64,000 nucleotides of DNA from Candidula unifasciata (GCA_905116865.2 CAJHNH020000702.1:412001-476000); one strand, 5' to 3'; positions 47,232 to 57,924 are shown, numbered from the stretch's first letter. Notes: generated by a model from the sequence alone, not told the origin. Program-made: numbers and translations.

Positions 47232-47319
<88 letters not shown>

Positions 47320-47521
47320 GCTGTCTTTCTCTCTCTCTGTCTCGCTGTCTTTCTCTCTGTCTCGTTGTCTCTCTCTCTTTGTCTCACTGTCTCTCTCTCG
47401 CTGTCTCGCTGTCTCCCTCTCTCTCTGTGTCTCGCTGTCTCTTTCTCTCTGTCTCGCTGTCTCCCCCTCTCTCTCTGTCTCTCTCTCTGTCTCGCTGTGT
47501 CTCGCTGTCTCTCTCTCTGTC

Positions 47522-47588
<67 letters not shown>

Positions 47589-47600
47589 ATTTCACTTGCT
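47229..47600. repeat. (CT)n tract with CTGTCTCG interruptions
   Basis: Pure CT to about 47312, degenerate TCTCGCTGTC units, then CT again to 47585. Confidence 0.95.
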
Positions 47601-47659
47601 GTCTCTCTGTCCTTAAACTTTTAATATTTATTTTCTTGTTTATAATTAACGTTTCGTGT

Positions 47660-48595
47660 CTTCCTTCCAACGTCTTGTTTGTCTATGTTCCAGGTGCTCA
47701 CTCGGTCGTCTTGATTACACATCTCCCATGTCTTCTATCTGTAGTTGTTGTTTTTTTTTTTTTTTAAATACAGATCGCCTTGTTTACAAATATTCCCCGT
47801 CGGCCCTTAGTCGTCTTGTTTACAAAAATTCCATGTCTCCCTTGGTCGTCTGTTTACAAATATCACTATCTTCCCCCGGTGGTCTTGTTTTCAAACATTT
47901 CCTATCTTCCGTCGGTCTTTTTCTTTGCAAATGTTCCCTGTTTTTTTTTTTCCTTCTGCCATGTTATTGACACATGTTCCATGTCTTTCTTCAACTATCT
48001 TGTTGACAAATGTTCCATGTCTTCCTTCAACTATCTTGTTGACAAATGTTCCATGTCTTCCTTCAACTATCTTGTTGACAAATGTTCCATGTCTTTCTTC
48101 AACTATCTTGTTGACAAATGTTCCGTGTCTTCCTTCAACTATCTTGTTGACAAATGTTCCATGTCTTTCTTCAGCTATCTTGTTGACAAATGTTCCATAT
48201 CTTCCTTCAACTATCTTGTTGACAAATGTTCCATGTCTTCCTTCAACTATCTTGTTGATAAATGTTCCATGTCTTCCTTCAACTATCTTGTTGACAAATG
48301 TTCCATGTCTTCCTTCAACTATCTTGTTGACAAATGTTCCATGTCTTCCTTCAGCTATCTTGTTGACAAATGTTCCATGTCTTCCTTCAACTATCTTGTT
48401 GACAAATGTTCCATGTCTTCCTTCAGCTATCTTGTTGACAAATGTTCCATGTCTTCCTTCAACTATCTTGTTGACAAATGTTCCATGTCTTTCTTCAACT
48501 ATCTTGTTGATAAATGTTCCAAGTCTTCCTTCAACTATCTTGTTGACAAATGTTCCATGTCTTTCTTCAACTATCTTGTTGATAAATGTCCGTGC
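47660..48595. repeat. 36-bp minisatellite, about 17 regular copies plus decayed flank
   Basis: Unit CAACTATCTTGTTGACAAAT, GTTCCATGTCTTCCTT, near-identical from 47966 to 48590. Decayed units ('GTCTTGTTTACAAA', 'CATGTCTCCCTTGGTC') extend left to about 47660, so homogenisation affects only the right part. Open frames on both strands arise because 36 is a multiple of three. Confidence 0.95.
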
Positions 48596-48599
48596 AAGG

Positions 48600-48944
48600 T
48601 ATTCTTGTGATATCTTATTTTTTAAATCTTCACTGAGTCCTTGGGCTACGCCTGGTTCTAATTTGTACTTCTGTCTGTCTGTCTGTCTGTCTGGTTGTCT
48701 GTCTGTCTGTCTTGCTGTCTGTCTGTCTGTCTGTTTGTCTGTCCGTGCGACCGCCCGTATGTCCGTACAAAGAAAAGTATCGGTGGGTAGTTTTTTTCTG
48801 GCAGTCCTACGCGATAGCCATACCCGTGCATTTTTTTTCAATCATCATTTTTTCAGCACTGATATTAAAAACACTGTGGTGAGTACCGGCACCTTTTGTT
48901 CAAGAAAAGTAAAAAGCCCTGGGTATAAGCCGTAGAAGTAGTAG
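48600..48944. other. TCTG tract and unique sequence, no gene seen
   Basis: TCTG repeats at 48670-48740; the remainder is unrecognised. Confidence 0.45.
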
Positions 48945-49067
48945 TCGATTTTTACCCCACCAGGACATCACACAAGCGATAAACACCCGATGTCACAAAG
49001 TGCCACCATGTGGATGCGGATCACCGTGGAGAGGTCCCAGAAACCGCGTTCAGCCATTAGACTATAG
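48945..49067. repeat. Dispersed repeat H, copy 1
   Basis: 'AGGACATCACACAAGCGATA', 'CACCCGATGTCACAAAGTGCCA' and 'GGTCCCAGAAACC' recur at 54251-54370 in the same order. Confidence 0.65.
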
Positions 49068-49069
49068 TT

Positions 49070-49379
49070 GTGGTCGGGCTATATTGCGGCCCCTGGCAAG
49101 AACTAGGGTGGGGCTTCAGATAACGACAAGTTGCATCTCTCAGGGAGATGACTATGTAATATGAGCCGTAGAAACCGAACGCTGTCTAAAGTACTTTACG
49201 CGCACAATGCTAAGGGAGTTAATTATCGGATATACCCTCGAGCTGATGGACTGTCGCGCTTGATTTGATTACGTCCCCATTAGGCCATATACCTTGTATA
49301 TTTCTAACACAGCGTACTGATCACGCCTCTTTCCCGAGACTAACAATAACTAAAGCAATGTACCCTTTTCAAAGCCCTA
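49070..49379. other. Intron 4 sequence, nothing recognised
   Basis: Unique sequence. Confidence 0.4.
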
Positions 49380-49605
49380 TAGACTTATTGGGCATATAGG
49401 GCTAGACATATTTTTTGATAGACCAAACGGCATTTGATGGGAGATGTGGTCAGATTTCTTTCCTAGGTAATCCACTCAAGGCTGGGCCTACCTGAGATTC
49501 AAGATCATTTGTGGAAAAATATCAGGTTCCGTCAGTATGCGAACTTACACCTTCCGATCCGCAGGCGGGCGTCTATCCTCAAACGCCACGCGACTCCCAA
49601 CCTCC
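49380..49605 (-). mobile_element. SINE B
   Basis: On + it begins 'TTATTGGGCATATAGGGCTAGAC' and ends 'CCGATCCGCAGGCGGGCGTCTA', the reverse of the SINE B tail and head. Middle diverged. Confidence 0.75.
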
Positions 49606-49624
49606 CAACAGTGACTACGAAACT

Positions 49625-49980
49625 ACGAACATCAGTGAACTTGGGCCTGCGCAGAATATAGGGAATAAATGGTATGATAGAATCACTAATGTAAAACTTT
49701 GGGATAGAACTAAACAAGTTCCAGTTGACCAAGAGGTGAAGACAAAACGCTGGCGTTGGATAGGACACGTGTTAAAAAACACTGACAATAATGTAAGTAG
49801 AATGCCTTTGCACTGGAACCCACAGGGGCAGAGAAATAAATAAAGACCCAAATAAAATAACAAATTAAAAACATTGAAAAGGGACCTAGAGAGTGAAGTT
49901 AAAAAGATGGAAAGGCCATGGGGAGAGTTGCATGCCATATCGAAGGATAGCCATTGTCGTTTAAAATGTCAGCATTGTTG
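49625..49980 (+). pseudogene. LINE reverse transcriptase C-terminal fragment
   Basis: 'KWYDRITNVKLWDRTKQVPV', 'KRWRWIGHVLKN', 'PLHWNPQGQRNK', then past a stop 'LKRDLESEVKKMERPWGELHAISKD'. Same general family as the split LINE at 24300-25144. Confidence 0.82.
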
Positions 49981-50157
49981 TTAAAGATGTCAAGACTGTT
50001 AAGCACGCGATAATGCAGTGCAGTCAAACATAGAGGATGTCATAATAACAGTTTATAAATGGCTGCCCCACTTTTGTCATGCACCGAAGAGGAGCAGCAT
50101 TCCCTTGTCTGGAATTGACAACATAAAAGAATAAAAAGAGCACACGTACAGATCACA

Positions 50158-50440
50158 GTATGGTGTAGCGGATAGATGCTCGCCTACGGATCGGAAGATG
50201 GGGGGTTATCGTTCTGAAGGAGCCAGACTTGTTTGTTTTGTTTTTAATAAATGACCTTTCCTCTCAGGTCGACCCAGCCTTGAGTGGGGGGTGCCAGGTG
50301 CAATCTTGGGAAGTAAAGGTGACCAGCATGATGCTGACCACATCATGCAACAGGTACCGACTGGTCTATAAAATATAGGTCCAGCCCTATTTGCCCAGGA
50401 CACCTAAAGGCGTCTGAAAAGGTCCTTTAATTTACTTTAA
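50158..50440 (+). mobile_element. SINE B
   Basis: 'ATGGTGTAGCGGATAGATGC', 'TCGCCTACGGATCGGAAG', 'CAGGTCGACCCAGCCTTGAG' and 'CCAGCCCTATTTGCCC' in order. Confidence 0.85.
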
Positions 50441-50612
50441 CCAGCCCACAAACATACACAAAACCTTTGTGACCCATTAGAGACGGATCGAGAGTGAGCT
50501 CTGATCATTCATTATCTTATTCACCGGCTACCACAAATGATCTATCTATATACATTCTGGTGATCCAGATTGCCTAGACTGCTAATGAAGCCAACCCTTG
50601 CAGCCTTTAGGT

Positions 50613-51378
50613 CAGTGGTTCTCAAACTTTTGTCGCTGCGGCACCCTCGTCCGTGTTGTGTGGAAAGGGCATATCAGGAAGGGAATGAGAGTGAAGGAAG
50701 AAATGATTACAGAAAGGATGAAAGCTGAGTGTCTGAAAAGAAACGGATTTAACACAAATGTTAACAATGGTCCTGAAATCCCATGCGATCATTGTGGAAG
50801 ACTTTTCTTGACACGGGCGGGTCTTGCTAGTCACACTCGCCATCGCCATGGGCTGTGAGTCTCATGCCTCCTCATAGCGCAGTATAACACTATCGCCAGG
50901 AAAGACGGAAAGGTGCCAATGAATGACCGTTGTCGTGCTAAAAAAAAAATCGCGGCACACCTACCGTTAAAGCGGTTTGAATGCTTAGGAAAGGAAGAAC
51001 AAAAAGTGCACATTTAATGTTCGGGTGTCTTTAGTGCGGAGAGTAAAACCGGTTGCATTTTTTTTATCTGTCTGTTTTTATGTAAATGGGCAATTTTGTT
51101 TATTTTACCTTCCAGTCACGGGACCCAGAAAGTTTACTCCTGTGACTGTTTTTATGTGAGCGTACGTTGAGAATATCCTGCAGCATTGCCAATAGCATAG
51201 TCTTCTGAATACATCTGCATCCAGAACTCTTCTTGGCTTCCTTCACTGTGTATGTTTTAAACTGCTGTCTTCGCTGATCTCAAGCAGATTTTGAAAAATT
51301 CTTGGTTTTTGCGGCGGCACCCCTGGCATTCGCTCGCGGTACCCCTGGGTGCCGCTGCATCCAGTTTGAGAATCTCTG
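50613..51378. mobile_element. hAT-type element, 766 bp, carrying a nested LINE fragment
   Basis: Left end CAGTGGTTCTCAAACTTTTG; right end, reverse-complemented, CAGAGATTCTCAAACTGG with CGGCACCC-type subterminal sequence on both sides. Flanks CTTTAGGT (50605-50612) and CTTTTGAT (51379-51386) agree at 6 of 8 positions, a decayed hAT target duplication. Confidence 0.78.
50650..50950 (+). pseudogene. LINE C-terminal zinc-finger fragment inside the hAT
   Basis: The frame ends 'EIPCDHCGRLFLTRAGLASHTRHRHGL', a C2H2 finger of the type found at the C-terminus of some non-LTR retrotransposon proteins. It is followed by about 75 bases and an A10 run. On both sides the hAT subterminal 'GCGGCAC' occurs (50637-50643 and 50952-50959), consistent with target duplication and a poly(A) tail. 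Confidence 0.7.
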
Positions 51379-51386
51379 CTTTTGAT

Positions 51387-51639
51387 AACAGTCGTGACAG
51401 GCAGACGGTGGGCCGACCCTGGGAACTGCTGACAGATCCTGCTTAACAAGATCTCCCTAGAGAATTACAGGCCAGAAACGGACACAAATTCCGATCTTTG
51501 ACTGACACAGAAGCTGGATCGCTGTCTCGGGGTCGACTTGGGGAGATTTAGGGGGGAGGGGGAGAAGTCAGATAATTAAAACTTCTTTTAAAGGGCATTT
51601 TTGGGGATACAAGCTGAATGTTGGTTACATTGTGTGTGT
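51387..51639. other. Intron 4 sequence, nothing recognised
   Basis: Unique sequence with a G run at 51550-51562. Confidence 0.4.
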
Positions 51640-51850
51640 GTCTGTATATCTGGTCTTTTGTGGCGAACTCTTTCCTTCTGTCCGTCTCCTCGCTTGTCAG
51701 ACTGTGTCTACATGTGTGTCTGTCTGTTTATCTGATTTTTGTGTGGCGAACTCTTTCCTTCTGTCCGTCTCCTCGCTTGCCAGACTTTGTCTTCGTGTGT
51801 GTCTGTCTGTCTTCGTGTGTGTCTGTCTGTCTTCGTGTGTGTCTGTCTAG
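51640..51850. repeat. 83-bp direct duplication and GTGTCTGTCTGTCTTC repeats
   Basis: TGGCGAACTCTTTCCTTCTG, then TCCGTCTCCTCGCTTG occurs at 51661 and again at 51744. Three GTGTGTCTGTCTGTCTTC units follow. Confidence 0.85.
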
Positions 51851-52013
51851 TTGTCTGTCCTCACTTAATTTCCTCCGTCTATTGTCTGACCGTCCGATCT
51901 TTGGCGACGTACACCTTCCTTCCGTCTATTTGATTGTTTACCGGTCTGTATGAATCTTTCTATGTCTGTTTGTCTGTCATTGAATCCATTCGTCTATCTA
52001 TTTATCCTCTTGC

Positions 52014-52165
52014 CCGGCGCGCTAGCTCAGTTGGTTAAACCTGACTATGTGGTCCGGGTTCACGCCCATTGAATCAAGGCCGAAGGCTTGCGATATCCAT
52101 AATACCGAGCCATAGGGTTAACAACTCATGGCTTCTGGATATTTAAACCAAAACAAAAAGTTATC
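52014..52165 (+). mobile_element. SINE D
   Basis: tRNA-like head GCGCTAGCTCAGTTGGTTAAAC with B-box-like GGTTCACGCCC, body 'CAAGGCCGAAGGCTTGCG' and 'GTTAACAACTCATGGCTTCTGGATA'. The head resembles a tRNA but lacks a matching acceptor stem, so I do not call a tRNA gene. Confidence 0.78.
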
Positions 52166-52267
52166 ATTTTCTCTATCGGCCTGTTAGTACTTTGTTTTTA
52201 AACTGTTTTATCTATATCTATTTCTCTGACCGCCTACGTTCTCACCTGTCTACCAGTCTCGGTTGCG

Positions 52268-52545
52268 AGGGCCGCCGTGCTATAGCGGTTAGACGTTCGC
52301 CTACGGATCGGATAGACATGGGTTTGGGTCCTCACGGAACCCGACTTTAAAAAACAAGACTTTGGTTCTCAGGTCGACCCAGTCTCAAATGGGTACCAGC
52401 TAGAGTCATGGACAGCAAAGGCGGCTGGCGTTATGCTGACCACCCCCCCCCCCCCCTCTTGAGTACTGATTGGTCTGTTGAATATTGGTCTCGTCCTATA
52501 TGGGTACGTGTGAAGACTTGAAAAACGGGTTCGTTATTGTGACTG
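52268..52545 (+). mobile_element. SINE B
   Basis: 'CGTGCTATAGCGGTTAGACG', 'TTCGCCTACGGATCGGA', 'CTCAGGTCGACCCAGTCTC' and 'GGCGGCTGGCGTTATGCTG', with a C run at 52444-52457 inside. Confidence 0.85.
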
Positions 52546-52894
52546 TTATATATATATATTGTTTGTTTGTTTGTTTGAATGTTAAGTTATATGAAACCAG
52601 TGGCGGACCTTTGAAGATAAGACATCGTCGGGTCTACCTTACTGGAAGCCATTGCGCAGTCCAACGTGTGGGAAGCAAGGGGTGGGGGTGGCAATTAGAT
52701 TATTAAAAAGGGGGAGGGGGTACTAAAATGGCCTCCTCCACAGTTTCAGTTACATGGGGGGGGGGGGGGGCATAATAGTTGTAGAGAGGCTGAGGCAGGG
52801 CATGGCACACAAACAGGCTGGAAAACACTGGTTTTGAGGAATTTTATCAATCAGGATGTGTTTATTTTGATTACGCAGCGTGAAGATCGTACTC
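52546..52894. other. Intron 4 sequence, no gene seen
   Basis: Short TTTG repeat (52558-52577) and G run (52754-52770). Nothing recognised. Confidence 0.45.
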
Positions 52895-53004
52895 TGCGTG
52901 TGGGAGGCATGTCGTAGCAGGTGGCTAGTTAAGGATGTTTCCTTTAAAGTCGGCATACGAATAAGCCAGATCTGTATACCGAACGTAGAAGCAGCAGCAT
53001 AAGA
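52895..53004 (-). repeat. Repeat F related fragment
   Basis: 'CATGTCGTAGCAGGTGGCTAG', 'TTAAGGATGTTTCC' and 'CAGATCTGTAT' match the right part of the copy at 20143-20490 in the same + strand orientation. Confidence 0.55.
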
Positions 53005-53102
53005 AGAAGAATAAGATGATGATGCAGAAGAAGAAGAAGAAGAAGAAGAAGAAAAAGAAAAAGAAAGAAGAAGATGAAGAAAAAGAAGAAGAGGAATAAT
53101 AA

Positions 53103-53133
<31 letters not shown>

Positions 53134-53238
53134 AAGAAGAGGAAAAAGAAGAAGAAGAGGTAAAAGAAAGAAGAAATTGAAGAAAAAGAAGAAGAGGAAT
53201 AATAATAATAATAATAATAATAAGAAGAAGAAGAAGAA
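53005..53238. repeat. (GAA)n / (AAT)n tract
   Basis: GAA with GGAAAA and AATAAT interruptions; it directly follows the repeat F fragment. Confidence 0.95.
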
Positions 53239-53252
53239 AGGGATGCATGGTC

Positions 53253-53895
53253 TCGAGGTGTGGCATCTGCACGTTGCGCACTTAAAATATATCCCTTGGC
53301 AGTTGGAAATCGAAAAAAGTAGCCCAACGGCGTTGCTCGGGCAAAATGTGGAGTTACAAATCTACCTGAAGTAATTCAGGATCCTCGTCGGTTCGTACGC
53401 TGAGCTGAGATTCTTCAGGCTAAGGCTTGAGTTTGAAGTAAAACAGAGCACTTATGGAAGATACTGGAAGAGAGGTTTATAGACACATGGCTAGCCCTGA
53501 TCCTAACGACAGCATTAACCATTTAACAAAAAGGGACCAGACCACCATCTTCAGGCTCAGAACACAACATACTCCACTCAATGGACACCTAAACAGAATT
53601 CAGCCACAACACTCCTCAGAGTCCCAGCTATGTAACTGACCCTACGAAACTGGTGACCATAATCCCTTTGAGTGCCTAATACTCAACGAAACTAGAAGAA
53701 TGATATTCCCTCAGAGACCAGGCAGGTGGAACACCTTGTATGGAGGAAAAGAACAGCTTGTGAAAACATGTAAATTCCACTACATGGCATTTGGGCCAGA
53801 GGGCGAAAGCTCATGCGCCGCTGGATCAATAACAACAACAACAACAACATGAGTTACTACCCTTGTGCCATGATGTTGATCCGATGTTTAAACCC
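53253..53895 (+). mobile_element. SINE A interrupted by a LINE
   Basis: The SINE runs 'GGTCTCGAGGTGTGGCATCTGC' ... 'TTCAGGATCCTCGTCGG' ... 'GAGCACTTATG' to 53455, and resumes at 53849 with 'ATGAGTTACTACCCTTGTGCC'. Intact copies read 'ACTTATGAGTTACTACCC', so the break is within ATG. The head-to-body part is shortened compared with 6840-7213. Confidence 0.85.
53457..53848 (+). pseudogene. 5'-truncated LINE C-terminal end inserted in SINE A
   Basis: Reads 'DQTTIFRLRTQHTPLNGHLN', 'SQLCN' then a stop, 'PYETGDHNPFECLILNETRR' and 'GGKEQLVKTCKF', a typical LINE terminal domain with a degenerate C-x-H-x-C cluster. Ends in (AAC)n, acting as the 3' tail. Confidence 0.85.
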
Positions 53896-53899
53896 AACC

Positions 53900-54250
53900 C
53901 TAGATTACAATAGTTCAAAATGAAATAGAACAAATACGTCATGGGATCTGGGTGATGAATCTGTGTGCTGTCGTTCGTATGTTATTAGAGTTTGTCGACC
54001 ATTTTGTATTATTTGTCACTTTTCTGCTAGCATCTGGCGTCTGCCCGGAGATTTAGGTAAAAAGATTGCAGCGTGCGTGTGTGTGTGTGTGTGTGCGTGC
54101 ACATGTGTGTGTGTGTGTGTGTGTGTGGGGGGGGGGGGGGGTAAACGAAATTCTGTTTTTATATATGTCGAATGCAATTTTCACTTACTATATTTAACAT
54201 TGTCTCCAGAAAAAAAAAAGAGTGTTTTAAGTAGTAACAGCCTGATTGAC
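53900..54250. other. TG repeat and G run in unrecognised sequence
   Basis: TGTGTG at 54075-54126 and G run 54127-54141. No gene seen. Confidence 0.5.
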
Positions 54251-54370
54251 GTTCAGCCCAACAGGACATCACATCGAGTGACTGACACCCGGTGACACAA
54301 AGTACCAACGTTTGGATGATGATCACCCGGGAACAGATCCCAGAAACCTTATTCAACCGTTAGATTAAAC
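54251..54370. repeat. Dispersed repeat H, copy 2
   Basis: Same order of phrases as 48945-49067: 'AGGACATCACATCGAGTGAC', 'CACCCGGTGACACAAAGTACCA' and 'GATCCCAGAAACC'. Confidence 0.65.
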
Positions 54371-54492
54371 AATAATATATTTATATCTACATATTTGAAA
54401 GGCGTACCTATTTTTATGTTTCCTCAAATTAGCTGGCTTAGTTTTATAACTGTAGGGGCCCTAGGACTTCATATAGCATGGGGCCTCAACAA

Positions 54493-54640
54493 ATCTTGAA
54501 GCGGCCGTTGTGTAACAGTAAAGACTCGCTTGCGGAGCTAAAGGTCGCGAGTTCAAGCCCTGATCCGAGACTGCCCTTTTTTTCATCACAAACGACCTTG
54601 GCTCCCAGGTCGACACAGCCTTAAATTGTTATCAAAGTAG
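54493..54640 (+). mobile_element. SINE B, 3' truncated
   Basis: 'CGGCCGTTGTGTAACAGTAAAG', 'AGGTCGCGAGTTCAAGCCC' and 'GGCTCCCAGGTCGACACAGCC'. Confidence 0.78.
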
Positions 54641-54678
54641 GAGCATGGCCGAATTGAGACTTGGGTTAGGCTCAAGTT

Positions 54679-55046
54679 AATCTCCCCAAACAAAGTAGTT
54701 CACTTTTAATTTACAAATTTGTGGGGTTGTCGACATTTCTGAAGGTTACAGGTGTGTCCCGCTCTGTTGTTTGGTTTCTGTGATGTCTTGCATTTATACT
54801 TTCATTCCAAAATAGAGAATGTCTGTGACGTAGGTTGCAGCACTCTCTAGCGGGAGTTGCGTTAGAGCCAGTTTTTTTTTATGTTTTTGGAATGTTAAAG
54901 GAACTGGAGTGCTGAAATATACAACACGCGATATCAACGGCGTTGCAAAATACCCCCGTGACCTTGTGCGAAGGGTACGGGGCTCAGGAACTACCGATCA
55001 GATATTAGATAGTGTGTATATCGGTGTGATCTGGGGAGACTAACAT
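54679..55046 (-). mobile_element. Inverted-repeat element, copy 2 (about 370 bp)
   Basis: Ends GTTAATCTCCCC (left) and GTTAGTCTCCCC (right, reverse-complemented). The body is the reverse complement of 26880-27254 ('GAAATATACAACACGCGATATC', 'GTTGCAGCACTCTCT'). It ends about 170 bases before exon 5. Confidence 0.75.
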
Positions 55047-55219
55047 TACTTTTACGAAATCTCAGTTCATCCCTGCGCCTAGCGCCCCCGTCCCCAGCTC
55101 ATCCATCGGCATTCCATGATGTATTGTGGGTCACCTGTCAGCTGTCCCAGGTGACCCGCTGTTTTGTCTGTGAGAATTCTGCCCGCGGCAAACTGACCTG
55201 TTGACTTCTCTGTCCCCAG

Positions 55220-55274
55220 CCGACCAGGACACCTTCCAAGCTGTACTGACCCACGTGGCCGACCAGCTCAACAG
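55220..55274 (+). CDS. PDE9A: PDE9A exon 5 (residues 88-106)
   Basis: Acceptor TGTCCCCAG (good pyrimidine tract) and donor GTACAG bracket 55 bases. Two complete Ala88, followed by [17 protein letters not shown] and two bases of an Arg codon. This fits vertebrate PDE9A 'EREELIQSVLAQVAEQFSR' at near full length, with VL.(Q/H)VA.Q as the anchor. Entry phase 1, exit phase 2. GC-rich in contrast to the flanks. A CT microsatellite starts 55 bases after the donor. Probably the start of a helical or dimerisation segment (family-based inference). Confidence 0.92.
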
Positions 55275-55328
55275 GTACAGTCTGTCTGTCTCTCTTTTGT
55301 GTGATTAAATTGTCTGTATTTCTGCCAC

Positions 55329-55448
<120 letters not shown>

Positions 55449-55449
55449 G

Positions 55450-55994
55450 TCGCCTCCCCATTTTTCATACAAACGCATACATGTAAACTTACACACGCAG
55501 AAATACACTCCCACAACCACACCCACCTACGCCAACGCACACGTGCACGAACTTACACAAAATTGCACATATCTGTACAGACAGACAGACAATCGGTCCA
55601 CTTTTTCTCCCTTCTTCCCAGTTTTCAGTTAACATTTTTTCATAACACAGACACAAGTGCTAGTGATATCATCGTAATAAAGCAACAGCAACAACACCAT
55701 AAAACAACAACAACAAACGCCCACAGACACTACAAGAAGACAGTCCGATCAAACACATGCCTGACGGAGAGGCGGCATTCAACGAGAAGAGAACAGTTGC
55801 GGAAACTACGCCGTAGCACAACTCGCAACAAAGCCAATTAGAACAATTATCGATACATTACCGTGCTCAGTCGAGCGTGGATTGGCACATTTCAGCCTCC
55901 GCACTTATCTGTTTTTGCCAGGAATGATGGATGGCCCGGCCGGCTGTTTGTTGTATCAGTGACTGTTTCATCTATTTTTGTTTTGTGTAGTCAC
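55450..55994. other. Intron 5 sequence, no gene seen
   Basis: Short CA- and CAACA-rich parts (55680-55715). The small + open frame at 55563-55841 has no recognisable domain or homology. Confidence 0.45.
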
Positions 55995-56120
55995 AAGCAG
56001 CGGCTGGCCAAATGGTTAAGAACGCCTATTCACGGGCAGAAAACCCAGGTTTGAATCCCCCCTTAGTAAAGTAAAGGACCCTTTTCCACACTTATGAATT
56101 AATCAAGTAACAGAAAGTAT
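55995..56120 (+). mobile_element. SINE C head fragment
   Basis: 'GCAGCGGCTGGCCAAATGGTTAAG' and 'CCCAGGTTTGAATCCCCC' match the tRNA-like head at 41119. Confidence 0.7.
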
Positions 56121-56244
56121 TGTGAACGGCACTCACAGAAAGAAGTAGAAAGATAGAAGAACACACTAGACAACATAAAAATCATAGGCTATAGTTACCG
56201 TACCGGGAATTGAACCTGTTACCTCCAGCGTATTAGGCATAGAG

Positions 56245-56330
56245 GGCTAGAGATGTATTTTAAAGACCAACTGGCTCTGGGTGGGTGATGTGGTCAGCGG
56301 CTTTTCTAAGCGAGGTTGTGTTTTTTTTTA
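56245..56330 (-). mobile_element. SINE B fragment
   Basis: 'GGCATAGAGGGCTAGAGATG' and 'GGTGGGTGATGTGGTCAGC' match the reverse of the SINE B 3' half. Confidence 0.6.
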
Positions 56331-56349
56331 CTGTCTGAAAAAGGGATCG

Positions 56350-57300
56350 GGATAGTTAGGGGCAGTGGATGGGGAGAGAGATGGTGAGGGGTAGTGGATG
56401 GGGAGAGAGAAGGTGAGGGGTAGTGGATGGGGAGAGAGATAGTGAGGGGTAGTGGATGGGGAGAGAGATGGTGAGGGGTAGTGGATGGGGATCGGGATAG
56501 TGAGGGGTAGTGGATGGGGAGAGAGATGGTGAGGGGCAGTGGATGGGGATCGGGATGGTGAGGGGCAGTGGATGGGGATCGGGATGGTGAGGGGCAGTGG
56601 ATGGGGATCGGGATGGTGAGGGGCAGTGGATGGGGATCGGGATGGGGAGGGGAGGGTAGTGGATGGGGAGATTGATGGTGAGGGGCAGTGGATGGGGAGA
56701 GGGATGGGGAGGGGCAGTGGATGAGGAGAGAGATGGTGAGGGGCAGTGGATGGGGAGAGAGATGGTGAGGGGCAGTGGATGGGGAGAGAGATGGTGAGGG
56801 GCAGTGGATGGGGAGAGAGATGATGAGGGGCAGTGGATGGGGAGAGAGATGGTGAGGGGCAGTGGATGGGGATCAGGATGGTGAGGGTGCTGGGGAGAGG
56901 GAGGGGGCTGGGGAGAGTGATCATAAGGGGAGATGGTGAGGGGGCTGGGGATGGCGAGGGGGATTGGGAGAGTAATCATAAGGGGGATGGTGAGGAGGCG
57001 AGGGATGGGGAGAGTGATCATAAGGGGGATGGGGAGAGTGATTGAAATTAGGAGGGGGTGGGGAGAGGGATGGTGAGGGATAGGGGATGGAAGGGGAGGG
57101 CATAGAGGTGGAGGGGATAGGATAGGAAGGAGGACGGTGGGGAGATTGGGGATGAGGAGAGGGACGGTGAGAGAGATTGGGGTGGGAGTTGGTGAGGGCA
57201 TGGTGATGGAGGGGGGTGAGGGGAATGGAAAGAGGGATGGGTATGGAGTTGATGGGGAGGGGGATGGAGGCGATGGGAAGGGAGAAGGAGAGGGGGATGG
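56350..57300. repeat. 29-bp minisatellite (about 18 copies) and G-rich decay zone
   Basis: Unit GGTGAGGGGCAGTGGATGGG, GAGAGAGAT (29 bp), regular to about 56890. A GATCGGGAT variant forms a block of consecutive copies (about 56500-56645). Further GGGGA-rich degenerate units run to 57300. The Pro/Ser/His-rich minus-strand frame (330 codons) is an artefact. Confidence 0.93.
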
Positions 57301-57302
57301 CC

Positions 57303-57385
57303 AGGGCACAAATAAAATCCTAAACTGCACAATTTGGGGCGGAAGCACTAGCCATGCGGCCTTTAATCTTCAGATATAAGACAAC
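57303..57385 (+). mobile_element. SINE C tail fragment
   Basis: 'AATAAAATCCTAAACTGCAC' and 'AAGCACTAGCCATGCGGCC' match 41237-41281. Confidence 0.7.
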
Positions 57386-57924
57386 GAAAAGTAGAACTAG
57401 TCACATTCAAACAATCACAAAAATTGAATAATTTGGACATTAACGAAAAAACGAGAAAGAAAACTGACCACCTGCGAAATGAGATGTTTTAGAACAACAC
57501 CTGGAGAGATCGTGTGAGAAACAAAGAAATTACCAGAACCAACAGAACAACACCTATAATAAAAATTTATAGCAAAAAAAGGACTGAACTATTTGGGCCG
57601 TTTAATGAGAATGAATCCAGTGATGCCAGTAACTAGAGCGTACAAGATGAAAGTAGAAACACCAAGAGGTAGGGGACAATCAAGAAGAAGATGAATTGAA
57701 GGAGAAGCTGACACCTTGAGAATTCACAATATCACAGCATACCGGGCGACCGAGCGTGCCCTAGCTCAGATACCACTTGTCTGTTAACCTGCGACGCCTA
57801 GCGACACAAAGTAAAATACAGACACAAGAAAAGAACAGACAGAACGATGTTTTTTGTCTTCTTCTCAGACACAGTAGTTATGTTGTCATCAGATGTTCTT
57901 AACTTGTCTCTAGACTGTCCATGG
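57386..57924. other. Intron 5 sequence, no gene seen
   Basis: 57640-57830 resembles decayed LINE terminal sequence ('GRGQSRRRMN', '...ERALAQIPLVC') but I cannot assign it firmly. Confidence 0.4.

Noticed and set aside
47780..48935. 276- to 336-codon frames across the second 36-bp array
   Set aside because: All three periodic frames stay open because the unit is a multiple of three; proteins are 12-residue repeats without a domain.
52014..52060. tRNA gene
   Set aside because: A- and B-box-like motifs are present, but the acceptor stem does not pair and the sequence continues as a SINE shared with 22085-22292. The same holds for other tRNA-like heads in the window.
56328..57348. 330-codon Pro/Ser/His-rich minus-strand frame
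   Set aside because: Translation of the 29-bp minisatellite; the reading rotates through three frames of the same unit.
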